Source: Geosiphon pyriformis (Eukaryota; Glomeromycota; Glomeromycetes; Archaeosporales; Geosiphonaceae). From it: a stretch of 47,020 bases of DNA. The position numbers were made by a program, and so were the translations under genes. The stretch spans positions 3,766-50,785 of the forward strand of contig JAAOMT010000479.1 of NCBI GenBank assembly GCA_016748015.1, in the 5' to 3' direction. The notes under the pieces were generated by a model that was not told where the DNA came from, did no database searches, and saw only the letters and a program-made list of their open reading frames with translations. Positions within the stretch are counted from its first letter, which is position 1; every line of letters begins with the position of its first letter. This document shows, in pieces, positions 11,650-24,381 of this stretch.

Positions 11650-11989
11650 TATCTCAAAAACTTTACATTTCACAAATAGCATAGAGAGATTAGTTTTCTC
11701 GCTCCTAACACACATAAAGTTCATACATTTTCAGGGAATTTTAAATTTCCATTTTATACAGACACATTTTTTCTTTCCATCGGTCATCTTGGCTTGATTT
11801 CTTGGGGTATTTCCCTTCCCTAGCTTATTTGCTCTATTTGGTTTGATACCATATTTCCAGCATTTATTGTAACATAGTAGATACCTTAGATATGTATCAA
11901 TACATACACACACAACGGTGTCCCAATGTAAATATTTTATTCATACACTCTTCCCCCCACCCCCCCCCCATACATAGTCTATATTCTTT
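11650..11989. other. 3' flank of HMG-box gene 1
   Basis: AT-rich flank with no gene seen. It includes a C-rich stretch near 11951-11969 just before the 49-bp tandem repeats. It probably holds the 3' UTR and polyadenylation site of the upstream gene. Confidence 0.4.
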
Positions 11990-12230
11990 AAATATTTTTC
12001 CCTTTTATCTACTTCCCCTACACTGTCTTGATAACTTATATATTTCTCCCTTTTATCTACCTCCCCCCATACTGTCTTGATAACTTATATATTTCTCCCT
12101 TTTATCTACCTCCCCCCATAATGTCTTGATAACTTATATATTTTTCCCTTTTATCTATTACCCCCACACTGTTTTGATAACTTATATATTTCCCCTTTTT
12201 TTTACTTATATATTTCCCCCTTTCATATAA
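11990..12230. repeat. 49-bp minisatellite, about four to five copies
   Basis: The word TGTCTTGATAACTTATATAT starts at 12024, 12073 and 12122, and a variant starts at 12170, giving a 49-49-48 bp period. Each unit also holds CCCTTTTATCTAC and a C-rich patch. The last copies are degenerate and trail off in TTACTTATATATTTCCCC. No coding potential. Confidence 0.93.
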
Positions 12231-15200
12231 CTAGGTTACAAAATTTGATATAATACATTAAATTTCGGTTTCTCGTTAGAACATTAGATTTCCTAATTTC
12301 CAAATGAAACAAATTTCTCTTTTTACTTTTCAGACTATTGACAATATCGGTTTGGGTTCTTGAAGTTTTTTCAAGATGTATCTTTGAAATTACATTTTTT
12401 TGTATTCTTGAAAATTTTAATAAAGAAAGTATAATCCTGTAAAAACATGAAATATTTCGCATGAAAATTTTTGATAAAACGAAGATTGATTGAATGATGC
12501 CATACTTTTCTAATTTTGATTATTTTCATCAAACGACATTTAAGCATAAAAAATTAAAATTGATGCCTTGAGATAAGAAACCTTGATTTTTTTAGTCTTA
12601 AAAATGGTTTAACAGAACAATCGAGTGTTCCAACGGCAGAAGAAAAACATTACGATTTAGCTCACAACTTCGCCCTCATAAATGACAATTTCCTGTCTGA
12701 CGATTGTTAATAATGAAAACTCTAGTTATATTAATTTATCCGGAGCAAAGTTTTGGAGATTTAAAATTTCTGGAAACATCACATCTCTTTTGGCTATAGA
12801 AACATTAAGACTATATAAAGATATAAAAAAATTTATTTTTATTTTTCCACGAATAATAATATCAAGATTCTTGGGCAAAGTCAGATTTTATTTCTTTACA
12901 GTAAACCATAATTTTTCAGTAGTATATTCAAATTCTTTTATCTATCCTACTTTTTATGATTAGAAATCCTAAAAAAATTATTTCAAAGCCAATGAATTAT
13001 TGGTATCCCTTTAGCAATCCATCACCATTGTTACCAAAATTATTTTCTCTTCCTAATATCAAAAAAAAAAAATTGCATTTCACATGATTGTAATGATTCT
13101 AATTTTTGTTTAAGATTTCAAGAAAATTTGATCAAATCAATGAAACCAATAAACCATATCTTCGATTATGGTTTTTTCTTTTATCGATCTTTTCGGGTTT
13201 AGTTCAATTTGTAAATCTGGAAATATTAAAAAGGGAAAATCTTATGATTTTAAGCAACGCTTTTTCATAAAATGTATAATGAAGCTAATTTAAGATCACT
13301 GTGCTATATTTAAAATTTTCTTTATTCGCATTTTTTCTGTTAAAGATCGGGAATTTCCACTCCCCCACTGTATGTGCTGTATATCATTCAAGGGACTTTT
13401 TCTAGTTGATCTCGATTTTTTGAAATTATATGATCAGTTCATAAGTAGTATCCAATGACAAATTAACCACCTGGCTATTTCCTGATTGGCGAAGCAGGGT
13501 TGGAATAGTTCAGGCTCGATTGATGTTTGACTTTTATGACGCTATTGTTATTTCATTACGTTTTGTATTATGCTATATGTGACGCAGCTTTTACGGGGCT
13601 ACCAGCGAAACTTGATATAGAAATATATTGGGTAGCGATAACAGATAGTCAGAAAATTTGGCTGACAAGATTTGATAATTGATTGTGTAATCAGGCTTGA
13701 CTAGTTTGGGAAATGGGAGTATTCTTAGAAAATTCTCTTTTATTAACACTCGGATTTTTAAAAGCGAATGGAAAAGTGATATTGCTTGATTTAAGGTAAA
13801 AAGATTGGAGGATCGAGAAGATCTGAAAGTTATCTAGAAAATTACCAGTCTAATGAGTTTTTCTGTTGCACCGATAGAATCCTAACAGATACATTATTAT
13901 TTGGTTTGAACTTTAAATTTTTACGAGCTTTTGGAGCCCAAACACCGTGTGGTCTGTGCACAATATTCTAAATGTTCCTTTCTTTTATATCGTTGGAAAT
14001 ATTTTAAAGAAGCCCAATTTCCAATGACAGTCGTACTAAAGACGTTCAGCCCTAGGTGATATTCTACACTTTTTTTTTTTTTTTTTTTTTAAATTCTATT
14101 CACATATTCCATAAAGTTTTCAAATGTGAAAATGTCATGGATTTTTTTGATTTGCGGGCAAAGACAGAGATCCTCTGATTTTCGAGTTTCAGTTCGATGT
14201 TTCTGGTCATTTTTAGAAAGGAAATATGTTCAAAAAGTAATTTATTAATTAATTATAAATTAAAGTTAATTTTGATAAAAAAAAAATTTTGGGGCGGGAT
14301 ATTTTTACAAAAGAGTAAATCTTTTTTAAATTTTAGCTTTAATATATAAAGAGAATATATATAGTTCAATTAAAATATGTGAGCAATCAAAAGTTGTTCA
14401 ATTTGTTGACATAAAACTATTTAGTTTCATATGAAGAAATGAATTTGTTTATTGACTACCTAAAGAATAGATCTGAGAGTCCTGATTAAAAAATTATGAC
14501 ATTAATAATAGATTAATTTTAATCTTGAGACACAATCAAAAAATAAGGTTTGATGCCAAAACATTATTATCAGTGTGAAGCGAAAATACTCGGAACAATT
14601 TGGCTGACCGTCTAGTAAACATAACTTTATTGGTATATATATTTGAAAAATTCTCAAAGGTTAAAATCACAACTATTTTAGTATTTTTAATTGGTAATCT
14701 TATTTGACAATGCTTTTTTATTATTTCAGGAATCTAACCAGTAAAATGTAAAGTTTCGAATTTTGAGTGATTTAAAAATCCAAATATGATCATTTAAAAA
14801 AGAAGAAGCTCAAATGAGAAAAGGTCATGGACAGAATATTTTTGTTTCAATATTTACTCGTAAACTTTTCATGGGACCAATGAACATGATTGAAAAATCT
14901 CCTCTATTAAGTAAGTAGAAATTTTAGAAATCGATAAAAAATTTTTATTTTACATTGAAAGAGTTCGTTGTGACTAAATGAACAATCAATTTATTCCGAT
15001 TGTGTTGGTTAGATACTGACGAAAAATTTTTCCTCTCTTTGATAAACAGAGATTGTATAGAAATTCTAATTCATGATTAGAATTGAACTTTTTTCGCTAG
15101 ATAAATTTAATTTCGTTGGTTGAATTTAAAATTTTCACAATTTATCCCTCAATATATTTTGAATTTCTGTTCATTTAATTAAAAATATGGTGCTGTTTTG

Positions 15201-15398
15201 ATAAAAATTTTTAGATTTTACCCCAAGAATTTCTGTTATTTAGATGAAAAATAAGTTAACCAGATATTCTAATTTTTTTGCTCATCACCTTAATGAAATT
15301 AATTAAATCATGATATTTTTTACATCATTCAGATAGTAGAGCAGATAAGAAAATAATTGTCCCAAATGATTATTAATTCACTTTTGTGTTAATATTAT

Positions 15399-15459
15399 GA
15401 TGATGATGATTATTATTATTATTATTTTATTATTATTATTATTTATTATTTTATTATTA

Positions 15460-15492
<33 letters not shown>
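15399..15492. repeat. ATT trinucleotide microsatellite
   Basis: Imperfect (GAT)n followed by (ATT)n with a few inserted T bases, about 94 bp long. Non-coding. Confidence 0.9.
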
Positions 15493-15493
<1 letters not shown>

Positions 15494-16394
15494 AGTCCTT
15501 GAAAGACGCTTGATAAAAAATTTTTTTTTGCATAAAAAGACCTTAACTTTTGGGATCCGCCGAGCCCCAAAATGAAGTGACCTTTAGGACTTTCAGATTT
15601 TCAATTAACATTTAAGGGATTCCATTATGGCCATCGAAACTTTGTTGTTTGGAGCACAATATAGATATAAACTTGCGATTTCAAATTCAAAAAAATTTGA
15701 TTACGCCAAATTTTTGGATCGAAATCATTTTGCCAAGAAATTCAATTGCTTTTGAGTTTGCTGTTTCTTTAAAAAACGCGTGCAAAGGTTTTTGATCGGG
15801 TCATTTGGGCAGCCCATCTGGTTTTTAGATCAACTGATAAGATGATCAAAAAAAACTATTTTGTCATTAGTGTTACCAAATTACCTGGTATCGGAACAAA
15901 TATGATGCATATCCTTGATTCCAACCCATGAATAGACAAATGGCTATTTTTATATCTCCGAGAATACCGAAATGTAACTATTTTTATAACTTGAGGGTTC
16001 CGAAAATTCCGGTAAATAAGTCATTCCCATATTTAGAAAATGGTTGTAACCTTTAGATTAATAGAACTTACGCTTAATATAGCTTTTAATGGAAATTGAA
16101 ATGTGTTTATGATTCATTAGTTAGGAATTTTCTGTTTCGATCTACATAAATTAATTTTTTTTATTTGACATAATTTTTGTTTTTCTTTTATTTAAAAAAT
16201 ATTTGATACCAGCAATTTTTTAAACCAAATTTTTGGATAACAACGAAAGATGTGCAAATAATGGTCAAAAAATCAAATTTTAGAAATGAAAATAAATGCT
16301 TCTTACGGACGTGAAATTGATTAATTGCCACTTTTTGATAATTAAAAAGAATTGTATGAATGAGAATAAGATTAACTAGTTTCCTTGCACAAAA

Positions 16395-16396
<2 letters not shown>

Positions 16397-16431
<35 letters not shown>
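16397..16431. repeat. Poly(T) tract of 35
   Basis: Uninterrupted T run. It could be the poly(A) tail of a minus-strand retrocopy, but no element can be read next to it. Confidence 0.9.
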
Positions 16432-16434
<3 letters not shown>

Positions 16435-17934
16435 ATGATAAAAAGGTATAACAAACAAGGATATATATCTCATTGAAAATTCTATTCTTAAAATAGAGAA
16501 TATTTAAAAAACAAAAGAATTGATTGTTCAATCAGATTAAAATTTTTCCATATTAGATGCGAGACCCTTTTGTTTATACACACAAAAATTTTTTTTTTTG
16601 AGTAAAATAATTTACAAACTAACAGGGCTTGGATCCAAGTATATGATGTGAATTTTTGCGTAAAGGATTAAGTTCATACAGATTTTCATTTTTCATTTTG
16701 AAAAGAATATAACCTTGGAACTTGAGTCAAAGTTGATTGACCAAAAAAGGTTTTAATCAAATTACCAAATTATCAAAATTTAAATATAAACCACATTAAC
16801 GGTCAGCTAAAAATATCCAAGGATTTGAGCTTGATAAATTCTGAGGATTTTCAGATAATCAGTTACTCGTGCAAAAGTGAATTTCCTAAATTGATTACTT
16901 TCGTTTAGTTTGATCGAAACTTTGAGAAAAAAATTCGATCTACTTGTAATCCATAAAATGAATAAATAAATTAGTCAATTTTTCATTTTCTGAAAATAAT
17001 TTGGGTCTAAATAGAATTTAATTTTTAATATTTGTTCAAGAAAAAAGTTTATCTTTTAAATCAAAGGCCAAAAAAAGGAATGTTTCTCAAATTTAAATCT
17101 CACAAGTTTCACATATTTTGTTTTAAATGGAAAGATGTTAAAGTTGTTAAAGATATTTTTTTTTGACCAGAAAGATAAAATATATTCGATTTTTTAAATG
17201 TTCTTTAAATATTTAATCTTAAATTAAGAGTTTTAATAAAAAAATATAAACATGAATTGATCTTTTCTATATAACGGCCAATATTTTTTAATTTATCGAT
17301 TCTAAACAGATTGGTGGTTTCATCCTAAAGGTTAAAAAGTAAAAATAATTTTACGTTTTTTTCCTTATTTTTAAACTATTTTCAATGCAAATTATATTCG
17401 TAAACCAATATTTGGTTAAATTGATAAATACTTGCTAGTGACATCAAATAAGACAATTATACAAAAATTATCCTACCTCACTGTCTATATTTGCATTTAT
17501 ATCCAAGTTGTTTTATTAACAGAATTTTGTATATAAATTTACATGTTTTAATTGAACATATGATAAAATAAAAAATAGATAATAACTCTACTAATTAAAT
17601 ATTTGAATACACTGATTTAGTCTAGTTTGTGTATATTTTTGGTTTTTTTGTTCTAAATTTTTTTTTTAAAATAGTGCTTATTTAACTTTAATTTTTAGAA
17701 TAATGAAATACAAGCTACCTTAATCAATTATATTTTTTTCTTATCTTATTTTTAAGAAACGCTATAGAAGGCATTAAAAATGTTTTTCAAACTTTAAGCT
17801 TAAAAATTTTTTAGTTAATAAGAATAATTATTCTCAATATTAACAAAATAATTGGTTTCAATTGAAATAATTGAAATAATTGTTGAAGCCGTTGTTAGTT
17901 GTATTCAAAAATGGTTGTTTGATTCGATTTCGAT

Positions 17935-18738
17935 TTATTTGGAGGTATCAAAAGTTGAGCTAGCAGCCATTGAAGGAACGGTGAAAAAATTCAATGGAAA
18001 GTGATGAAGTTGTTGTATATCAATCGTCAAATTATATGGAAAATTTTGTTGATTGAAATAATCCCTTGTTTCTTCACTTGACCATAAAGTTTTATCCATA
18101 ATTGCGTGATCAGTAGCAGGATTTTGTGATGTACAAGATATATGTATGGATTGTGAGTTGAAACCCATTTGATCTTTCACAGAACTTGTAGGCACAGAAG
18201 AAATTGGATGTTTTGATAACGTTTGATCATTCGTTAAAGCCGAATGATTTTCATGCACATTGAGTCCAAAAGTATTCCCCTCTTCAACGTGATCATCTTT
18301 AATATTCTCAAAATTAACGAGAGACAAACTAATATGAAGCCTTTCAACTTCATGAGCAATTTTTTCATAATGTCGAATCACATAATCTGGTTCTTCCTTC
18401 CAAGCTATTGCAGCCATACGAGAAACCTTACGCATAGAAATTTTGTAACCAAAAGTTTGGAGTTGTTTCGCGTATTCGTTACGATATATTAGAAATTTGT
18501 TTATGCATCGTGAGCGCAAGTCACCATTTTCATTAGCCTTGATCAGGTCTAAAGGATTGATTTCGGGAGGGAAAGGAACGATTATATATGGATTTGGATC
18601 TGGGATGATATGCTGAACAGGTTCTTCCGGGGAGGTACAAACGAATGACTCTTGTATGAAAATCCATGATTGATTTTCCTTAGAGGCCAGATTATAATTA
18701 ATTTGATGTGATTCATTCCCCGTAAAATTTGAATTCAT
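17935..18738 (-). CDS. MATA-HMG-like HMG-box protein 2
   Basis: Single-exon minus-strand gene of 267 residues with ATG at 18736-18738. The HMG box lies at about residues 70-137: SRCINKFLIYRNEYAKQL, then SMRKVSRMAAIAWKEEPDYV and HYEKIAHEVERLH. It is preceded by YIIVPFPPEINP, matching the proline motif before the box of HMG protein 1. Outside the box there is no clear similarity to protein 1. The C-terminal half is Ser/Thr/Asn/His-rich and probably disordered. A nuclear DNA-binding role is inferred from the family. The gene faces HMG gene 1 (convergent), with 6.3 kb between. The coding region is intact and shorter than gene 1. Its part in mating or development cannot be read from the sequence. 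Confidence 0.92.
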   Translation of the reverse strand: MNSNFTGNESHQINYNLASKENQSWIFIQESFVCTSPEEPVQHIIPDPNPYIIVPFPPEINPLDLIKANENGDLRSRCINKFLIYRNEYAKQLQTFGYKISMRKVSRMAAIAWKEEPDYVIRHYEKIAHEVERLHISLSLVNFENIKDDHVEEGNTFGLNVHENHSALTNDQTLSKHPISSVPTSSVKDQMGFNSQSIHISCTSQNPATDHAIMDKTLWSSEETRDYFNQQNFPYNLTIDIQQLHHFPLNFFTVPSMAASSTFDTSK

Positions 18739-20591
18739 ATTAATATTAATGTATGCTTATTCGATATTTACAATAAAAAGAGTGCTTGAAAATCTGAAGA
18801 AGTCAAAGTTAAAAAGTTTGAACACAAAATATTCCCCTCCTTCAATCTGAAATTCTTTTTAAAAATCATAAATCTCATTCTCATTATATACATATTTTTT
18901 TTGTACTTTTCAAAGTCAGAGAAAATCGAATGAAAACAACACGCGACAAAAAAATTTTCGATTTGTGGTCTATCATCTTGTTATTCAGCCTACATAAATG
19001 AATTACTGCATCAAATAATTTCATTCCGGGCTAATTTCTCGGATATTAGGGATATTAGCTAAAATAACTCTAGATTTTATTGGTCAGACTAATCAGATCT
19101 GAGGATCCCAAACGATTGAGCATTATTCTTTGTTTGCATGTTTTGGCACCGCCGTCCACATTCCAAGTCCAAAATTTGTAGTTTCTGAATCCATTACTTC
19201 AGTGAAATAAAAGAAGACCAAGTATTTCATAGCACGATCTTTGAACTGTTAGTCAACTTGACTCAGCTTCCCAAGAGGCCTTGACTCTGTTGTAAAAAAG
19301 AATTGCGCCCTATTTATTGAACTTGGTTTTCTTTAAATTGCTCGATTCCATTGTTAATTTCAAATATGTTTACCTTGAAGTTTTAGACCAAATCATTATT
19401 AATGGTACACAAATTGGCCCAATGGTACCTCAATAGAGGGATTTTTTCCCAACCGAAGAGATTGAAAAAATTTTTGCTTTATGCGATGCATGCACATCCC
19501 TTGAAACCATAACATTAATTAATTTTCAACAAAGAACATTGAAAAGTTATATATGTTACAAACAATATATATGTACGCTTTATAGAATAAAGTGTGATAA
19601 ATACTTTAAAATAATTTATCAAAAATCTAAAAAATATAATTTAGAATTATTAAATTTAACTTGATAAAATAAACAAACAAATAATTAATAAAAATATTAC
19701 ATAATACATTAAGCAATAAATGTAAAAAATATTCTCTGTAATTATGTTTATTCAATATTATTGAAAAATTAAGATATGAGCTTTAATTAAATATATTAAC
19801 TTAAAGTGAAAAATATTTATATATCATTTAAATTTTGGGAATTTTATTTTCATTTTTGTCAAGCTTTTTATGCGTATATATATATATATATATATATATA
19901 TTCATTTATATTTACTTTCATATTTGACATTTTATATTTTTTAGTTGTTTCATGTCAAATGAAAAATAATCACTATTATAAATTGTTTTTTTTTTTACTG
20001 GAATCATTTGTGAATACATTTTTTACTTTGGATTTCTCCATTTCAATACATGATATATTTAATTTTCATTGTTTCCTGTATCAATCTTGACTTTGGGAAA
20101 AAAACATATATTCAAAAGTAAAAATAGTATATATCGAGCTTGGTCTTGCAGATTGAACTAGGCATAATAATACATGAATTAAAAATTTATATACTAAATT
20201 TTTTGAATTATTCACGCTAAATTTTCCCAAACTAGTTATTCATGAATCGTTTTAGCCTATTTGCAGAGTGTCACCACTTTTAAGTATCAAAAAAAAGATT
20301 CATATTTTGACTAAAAGAATAGTATTTCTAACCAGTAGGAAATTCTATTCAAAAGTCTTTTAATCAGAAAATATGGGTAATTTTTTTTTCAATCAAAGAA
20401 GAAATTGATTTAAAAAAAAATGTGGAGCAAGACTTTAACTGAATTCTTTGGTGGTGTGAAAATAATCGAAAAGGAAATGCTAGAATCTCATTTATTCAAA
20501 AAATCCTAGGCGTTAATTATGGTTTCAGCTTGGCCAAAGGTTCATGGTAGTTGGTGAGAGTAAAAACTATCGTGATTCATTCCGAAATCTA
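18739..20591. other. Intergenic with TA microsatellite
   Basis: No gene seen. It should contain the promoter of HMG-box gene 2 near 18740-18900. A (TA)n run of about 27 bp lies at 19875-19901. The 94-codon frame at 19806-20090 crosses this repeat, has no ATG-supported start and is low-complexity. Confidence 0.5.
19875..19901. repeat. TA dinucleotide microsatellite
   Basis: About 13 TA units in a row in non-coding DNA. Confidence 0.9.
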
Positions 20592-21341
20592 TTACCTTAT
20601 AGGGACGAATCTGAAGATTTTATCGAGTCCTGTATGTGTCGATGATTTCCGATGGCGTTGAATTGCTTGGTGAATGTCTCGCACTATCCCTTTACCAGAC
20701 AAATAGTGATCACCTAGAAGCCAATTACAAACACCATCTCCTTTCTGGGCTCCTTTCTTAAGCCAATAAGCTGCTTTAACCGCGTCTTCTTTTACTCCCC
20801 TCCCGGTTCTGTAACGTATACCCAGCTCACGTGATGCTAAATAATGACCTTGATGGGCCGCTTTTTGGCACCAGAATAGAGCTGAAGACAAGTCGATCCC
20901 GTTACTTACAGCAGGGTCATTACATGCATACAATTCTGCCATTTTGAATTGGGCCGCACTGATTCCAGAATTTGCGGACTTTTTATACCAATCCGATGCA
21001 TTTTGATACTGACCAATACTTTTGCAAAAAAGTCCGTGAAAATACTGAGCAATTGGTTCACCCATTTCTGCGGCCTTTTTAAAATATCGCTGAGATGTAT
21101 CAGCGCTATAGGTTCTCGAGGTTTTAAAAAGAACCGAGCAATGTTTATAGAAGAAACCAGTGAGAGCTAACCATTTTGCTGCCAGATCTTTTTTGTTGAG
21201 ACGTTCCTGCAGCATTCGAATCAATGTCAAGCTCTCAATATTCTGTTCCTTCAAGTAAGTTTGGATTTTATTGGGAGTAGAATTAAAATCATCGTTTGAT
21301 CCTTCAATTAAAATTTTCAGAATTTCGTGAAGGACGCTCAT
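20592..21341 (-). CDS. Sel1-like repeat protein
   Basis: Single-exon frame of 249 residues, ATG at 21339-21341. Sel1/TPR-like units of 33-38 residues follow one another from about residue 83: SQRYFKKAAEMGEPIAQYFH, NASDWYKKSANSGISAAQFK, SALFWCQKAAHQGHYLASRE and AVKAAYWLKKGAQKGDGVCN, with a last partial unit ending in GDHYLSGKGIVRDIHQAI. The A-W-x-x-K-A-A-x-x-G signature is clear. The first 80 residues are helical and family-neutral, and there is no kinase domain or signal peptide. Sel1 repeats form a solenoid used for protein-protein contacts; in Rhizophagus many are found alone or fused to kinases. The stop at the end is followed by a possible donor (AAG|GTAATAG), so a further exon cannot be excluded. 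Partner unknown. Confidence 0.92.
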   Translation of the reverse strand: MSVLHEILKILIEGSNDDFNSTPNKIQTYLKEQNIESLTLIRMLQERLNKKDLAAKWLALTGFFYKHCSVLFKTSRTYSADTSQRYFKKAAEMGEPIAQYFHGLFCKSIGQYQNASDWYKKSANSGISAAQFKMAELYACNDPAVSNGIDLSSALFWCQKAAHQGHYLASRELGIRYRTGRGVKEDAVKAAYWLKKGAQKGDGVCNWLLGDHYLSGKGIVRDIHQAIQRHRKSSTHTGLDKIFRFVPIR

Positions 21342-23898
21342 TTTAGCTATAGTTTTGGAGAAAATATGATTTTGGAGTAAATCAGTAGTCGACGGTGGTT
21401 ATTCACAGAAAACTTTTAACTAAAAATCAACTTTTCAAACCAAAACTTCTGAGGGTTCTTAGCTACTAACTAAGAAGCTTCACTCAGGGAAGCAGCGACA
21501 ACTAGGTTGTCTGAGATCAAGAAAATTCAACATAAAAAGCTAGAAATAGAATTTATTTATACTCTGCAAAAAGGTATCACAAGAAGGCAAGTCGATCTCC
21601 TTTTGTTAAAAACTTCTAGAGCTTAACGATGACACTAGCCATTCTTTAAAAGGACAAATGATCACCGGAAGGTTGTCTTTTAATACATTAAACGTCATCA
21701 TAGAGAGTAAGCTTTAAATACTGGGATTTGAAGTTTTTAATACTTTTTTTTTTAACGATCAAGTAAAACCAAATTTCAATAAGGGGTTTATTACAATAAT
21801 TCAATTTGGTGTTATGATAACCAAAACGTCTTATATCCAAAATGAAGGGAAGAAGAAAAATTAAAAAACTACCATAAACCCAAAAAAAGTTCTCGATCGA
21901 ATCGTCAATTTTTTGTTTTTGATTAATATAAGGAATGAATCTAGAACTAGTTCCATTTAAATTATTGCCCCTATTTTTCTCTCATATCAGAAATTATTTT
22001 GAAAAACTTTACAAATATTTATTTTTCGATTTCTCAAAGAACATTTCTGGTGGCTTAAAAAGCTTTGACTTAGAGTACTTGGGATACATAGATCTAGATC
22101 AATGATAGACGCTCATAATTAGTTGATAAGTAAATTTTTTAAACTTCTTGTATTACTTATACCTTAATAATTCATTTTATTTAAAGAGTAAGGAATCAAA
22201 AATCATTCAAATAGATATTCGCTCTGATTCTTTCAATAGACAATATTGATGGTTAAAAGAAAATTTTTAGATTTAAAAACACTGCTGCAGAGTTGAAAGA
22301 ATTAGAGTTAAAATAATATTAGCTATTAAATGGAAAGCAATACTTTCTTTTTTTTCCTCTACTATGAATCCGTGTTAATTTTTACAAAGGAAAGCTAATG
22401 TAACATCCCATTTCTCAAAATAATCAGAAATCATTTGTTTATCTTGAATAGAAAATTTCGATGTGAACTATTTATTGAATGGTAATTTTACGATTCTAAA
22501 ATTTTATGACAATTATCCGAATTCTTAGATTAACCACTATTGTGGATATAAAAAACAAATCTCGAATTAAAATATTGGTTAGAATTCCGAAAAATATTGA
22601 GGTATGTTTCCTTTAAGTACTTAAAATTAAGAAATGATTTATGCCTAATTATGTGAATTAACTCTTTTCATATTTTATTGATGAGCAAAAAGGATTTTAA
22701 AAAAAGTTTTTTGATTTATGATAATAAAAATCACCTAGCCAAATTCTAGACCTCAATGCCAAAAAATCCATAAAAATAAATTGTTCAGTCTTTAATTCTT
22801 GAAACCATAATCCATTTCAATCATTTTTTTAAATATTGGCTCAAATTAATTTTAAATTTTTCATTATATTAATGTGAATTAAGAAGTGTGTAATCAAAAA
22901 ATTTTGATCTTTGTATATGATATTTAACAAATTTATAATTTACTTTTTGTCCCAATAAAAGAAACCATTTTTTGAAAAAAGCTTGAGATATTTTAATTTT
23001 ATTGATGAATCCACTGATAATTTATTTTACTAATTACTGTCAGTCACAAAAATTTGATATTTTCTCACTAAATAATGTAACTCTCTTGAAGAGTTACGAC
23101 CAATTTACTTTAACTGAATTCTCAATCCTTTTTCAAATAATAGAATTTATTTAGTGATTAATGAAATCTGTAACATGATTATTAAGGTAATAAAATTACA
23201 GCTTCTTTTTCTTGTAAAAGAAAGTATCAGCTCTATAAAATGATGAAAAAAAGCTATAAAATAATTTTAAGAAGTCATAAGCTTTTCTTTGACTGACCTC
23301 CTATAAAAATCAATTGTATAATCTTGTAATACAAAAATTTTTTCATGTAATGTAAGACAGTAATTGATGATGTTGAAAGGAGTTTTTGAACAACTAAATT
23401 ATATATTAATACTTTTAACATGGTGAAATCAAGGGAACTTTGTAGTTTGAGCTTTTTGACTATGAGATTTGTGTATATTTATTTGTAGTGAGCAATCTTC
23501 GGTATGTAAATAAAAATTTAGAGAGAAAGTTTTGAGCTTTCTCATTATTAAAACGTTGTATTCAAATTCATATTCAAACTTGAAAACGCACGCACATAAA
23601 TATTTGACTTTTGATGAAAAGTTACCCTCGCTGCTGACTGAACTTTATAAAATCTGATGCTGCAATTAAGAGAAAAACTAGATAATCTTAAAATGAACTG
23701 GAAGATCATATGTCCGATCTGTATTATGCATCAGAATCCATCAGGAAAGCAATTATTAATCTATTTCTTAAAATAAAAGCAAATGAAACCCTACCCAACT
23801 CTCAAGAGCTCTTGTCTTGATAATAACTTTTTATTGAATATCTAAAACGCAGTAAAATCTTGCTTCATTAAAAAGGTTGTTGGGCAAAAAAACTCGAA
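21342..23898. other. Intergenic, no gene seen
   Basis: About 2.5 kb of AT-rich DNA between divergently oriented genes (Sel1 gene to the left on minus, unknown gene to the right on plus). It probably holds both promoters. No ORF, repeat array or RNA gene could be supported. Confidence 0.5.
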
Positions 23899-24381
23899 AT
23901 GTCACGACATCGAAGTAAGATACAAATCTCACCGACAGTAACGACAGCTGTCAACGGGAACAATACAAAATTGCATCAAACTCAGACTATCCTTTGTAGT
24001 CACCCAAAGCACGCAGAATATGAATCGAGTTTGAAAAAAACAGTACAAAGTAGAGCTGGAAAGAATCTGAGCATGATTAGGGTACCAAAACGTATGGTGC
24101 TCGCTCTTGGTGTTCGAGAAGGTTCTTTAATTTGTCGCCGTTGTTTGGTGAAGACCGACAAGGATCCGGAGGTAAAATGCAAATAATCTGGGTTACAATA
24201 TTAGAGAGCTTTGACTAATAAGAAATACAGTATAATCGAATTCAATTAATTGAATTGTTAAAATATTCTACAGTATCTGAATAATCCAAAATTCGTTACT
24301 CTCAAATCGAAGACGAAAAGAAATCTCTCTTCTAATCTCAAAATTGAGATGGAAGGTTTCAAATTGGACGAGACGTATTAA
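23899..24381 (+). CDS. Unrecognised two-exon protein with Cys/His pairs
   Basis: Exon 1 is 23899-24171 and exon 2 is 24274-24381, with a 102-nt GT-AG intron (donor GTAAAA after GAG, acceptor CTACAG). Phase is kept, giving 126 residues. The unspliced frame would end 5 codons later; splicing adds a 35-residue tail YLNNPKFVTLKSKTKRNL and beyond to a TAA. The protein starts MSRHRSKIQISPTV. It has CSHPKH near residue 33, a basic central part (KKTVQSRAGKNLSMIRVPKR) and CRRC near residue 78. The two Cys/His groups could bind one zinc, which would suggest nucleic-acid or protein binding. No family is recognised. Splicing is inferred from frame and site quality only. Confidence 0.6.

Larger units (their letters stand above)
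12231..17934. other. Gene-poor region between the two HMG-box genes
   Basis: About 5.7 kb with no gene I can support. A 93-codon plus frame at 12682-12963 and a 79-codon minus frame at 12223-12462 begin with ATG but show no recognisable motif. Simple repeats are present: poly(T) of 21 at 14070-14090, an ATT repeat at about 15399-15492 and poly(T) of 35 at 16397-16431. Pockets of more even composition (13340-13640, 15540-16010) could be old mobile-element DNA, but none gave readable protein motifs. Confidence 0.5.

Noticed and set aside
12682-12963. 93-codon plus-strand frame
   Set aside because: It has an ATG but no recognisable domain, no coding-like composition and no neighbouring exon signals.
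16188-16454. 88-codon minus-strand frame with a polylysine run
   Set aside because: The Lys run is just the 35-base poly(T) tract read on the other strand.
19806-20090. 94-codon plus-strand frame
   Set aside because: It crosses the TA microsatellite and is Phe/Ile/Tyr-rich low-complexity sequence.
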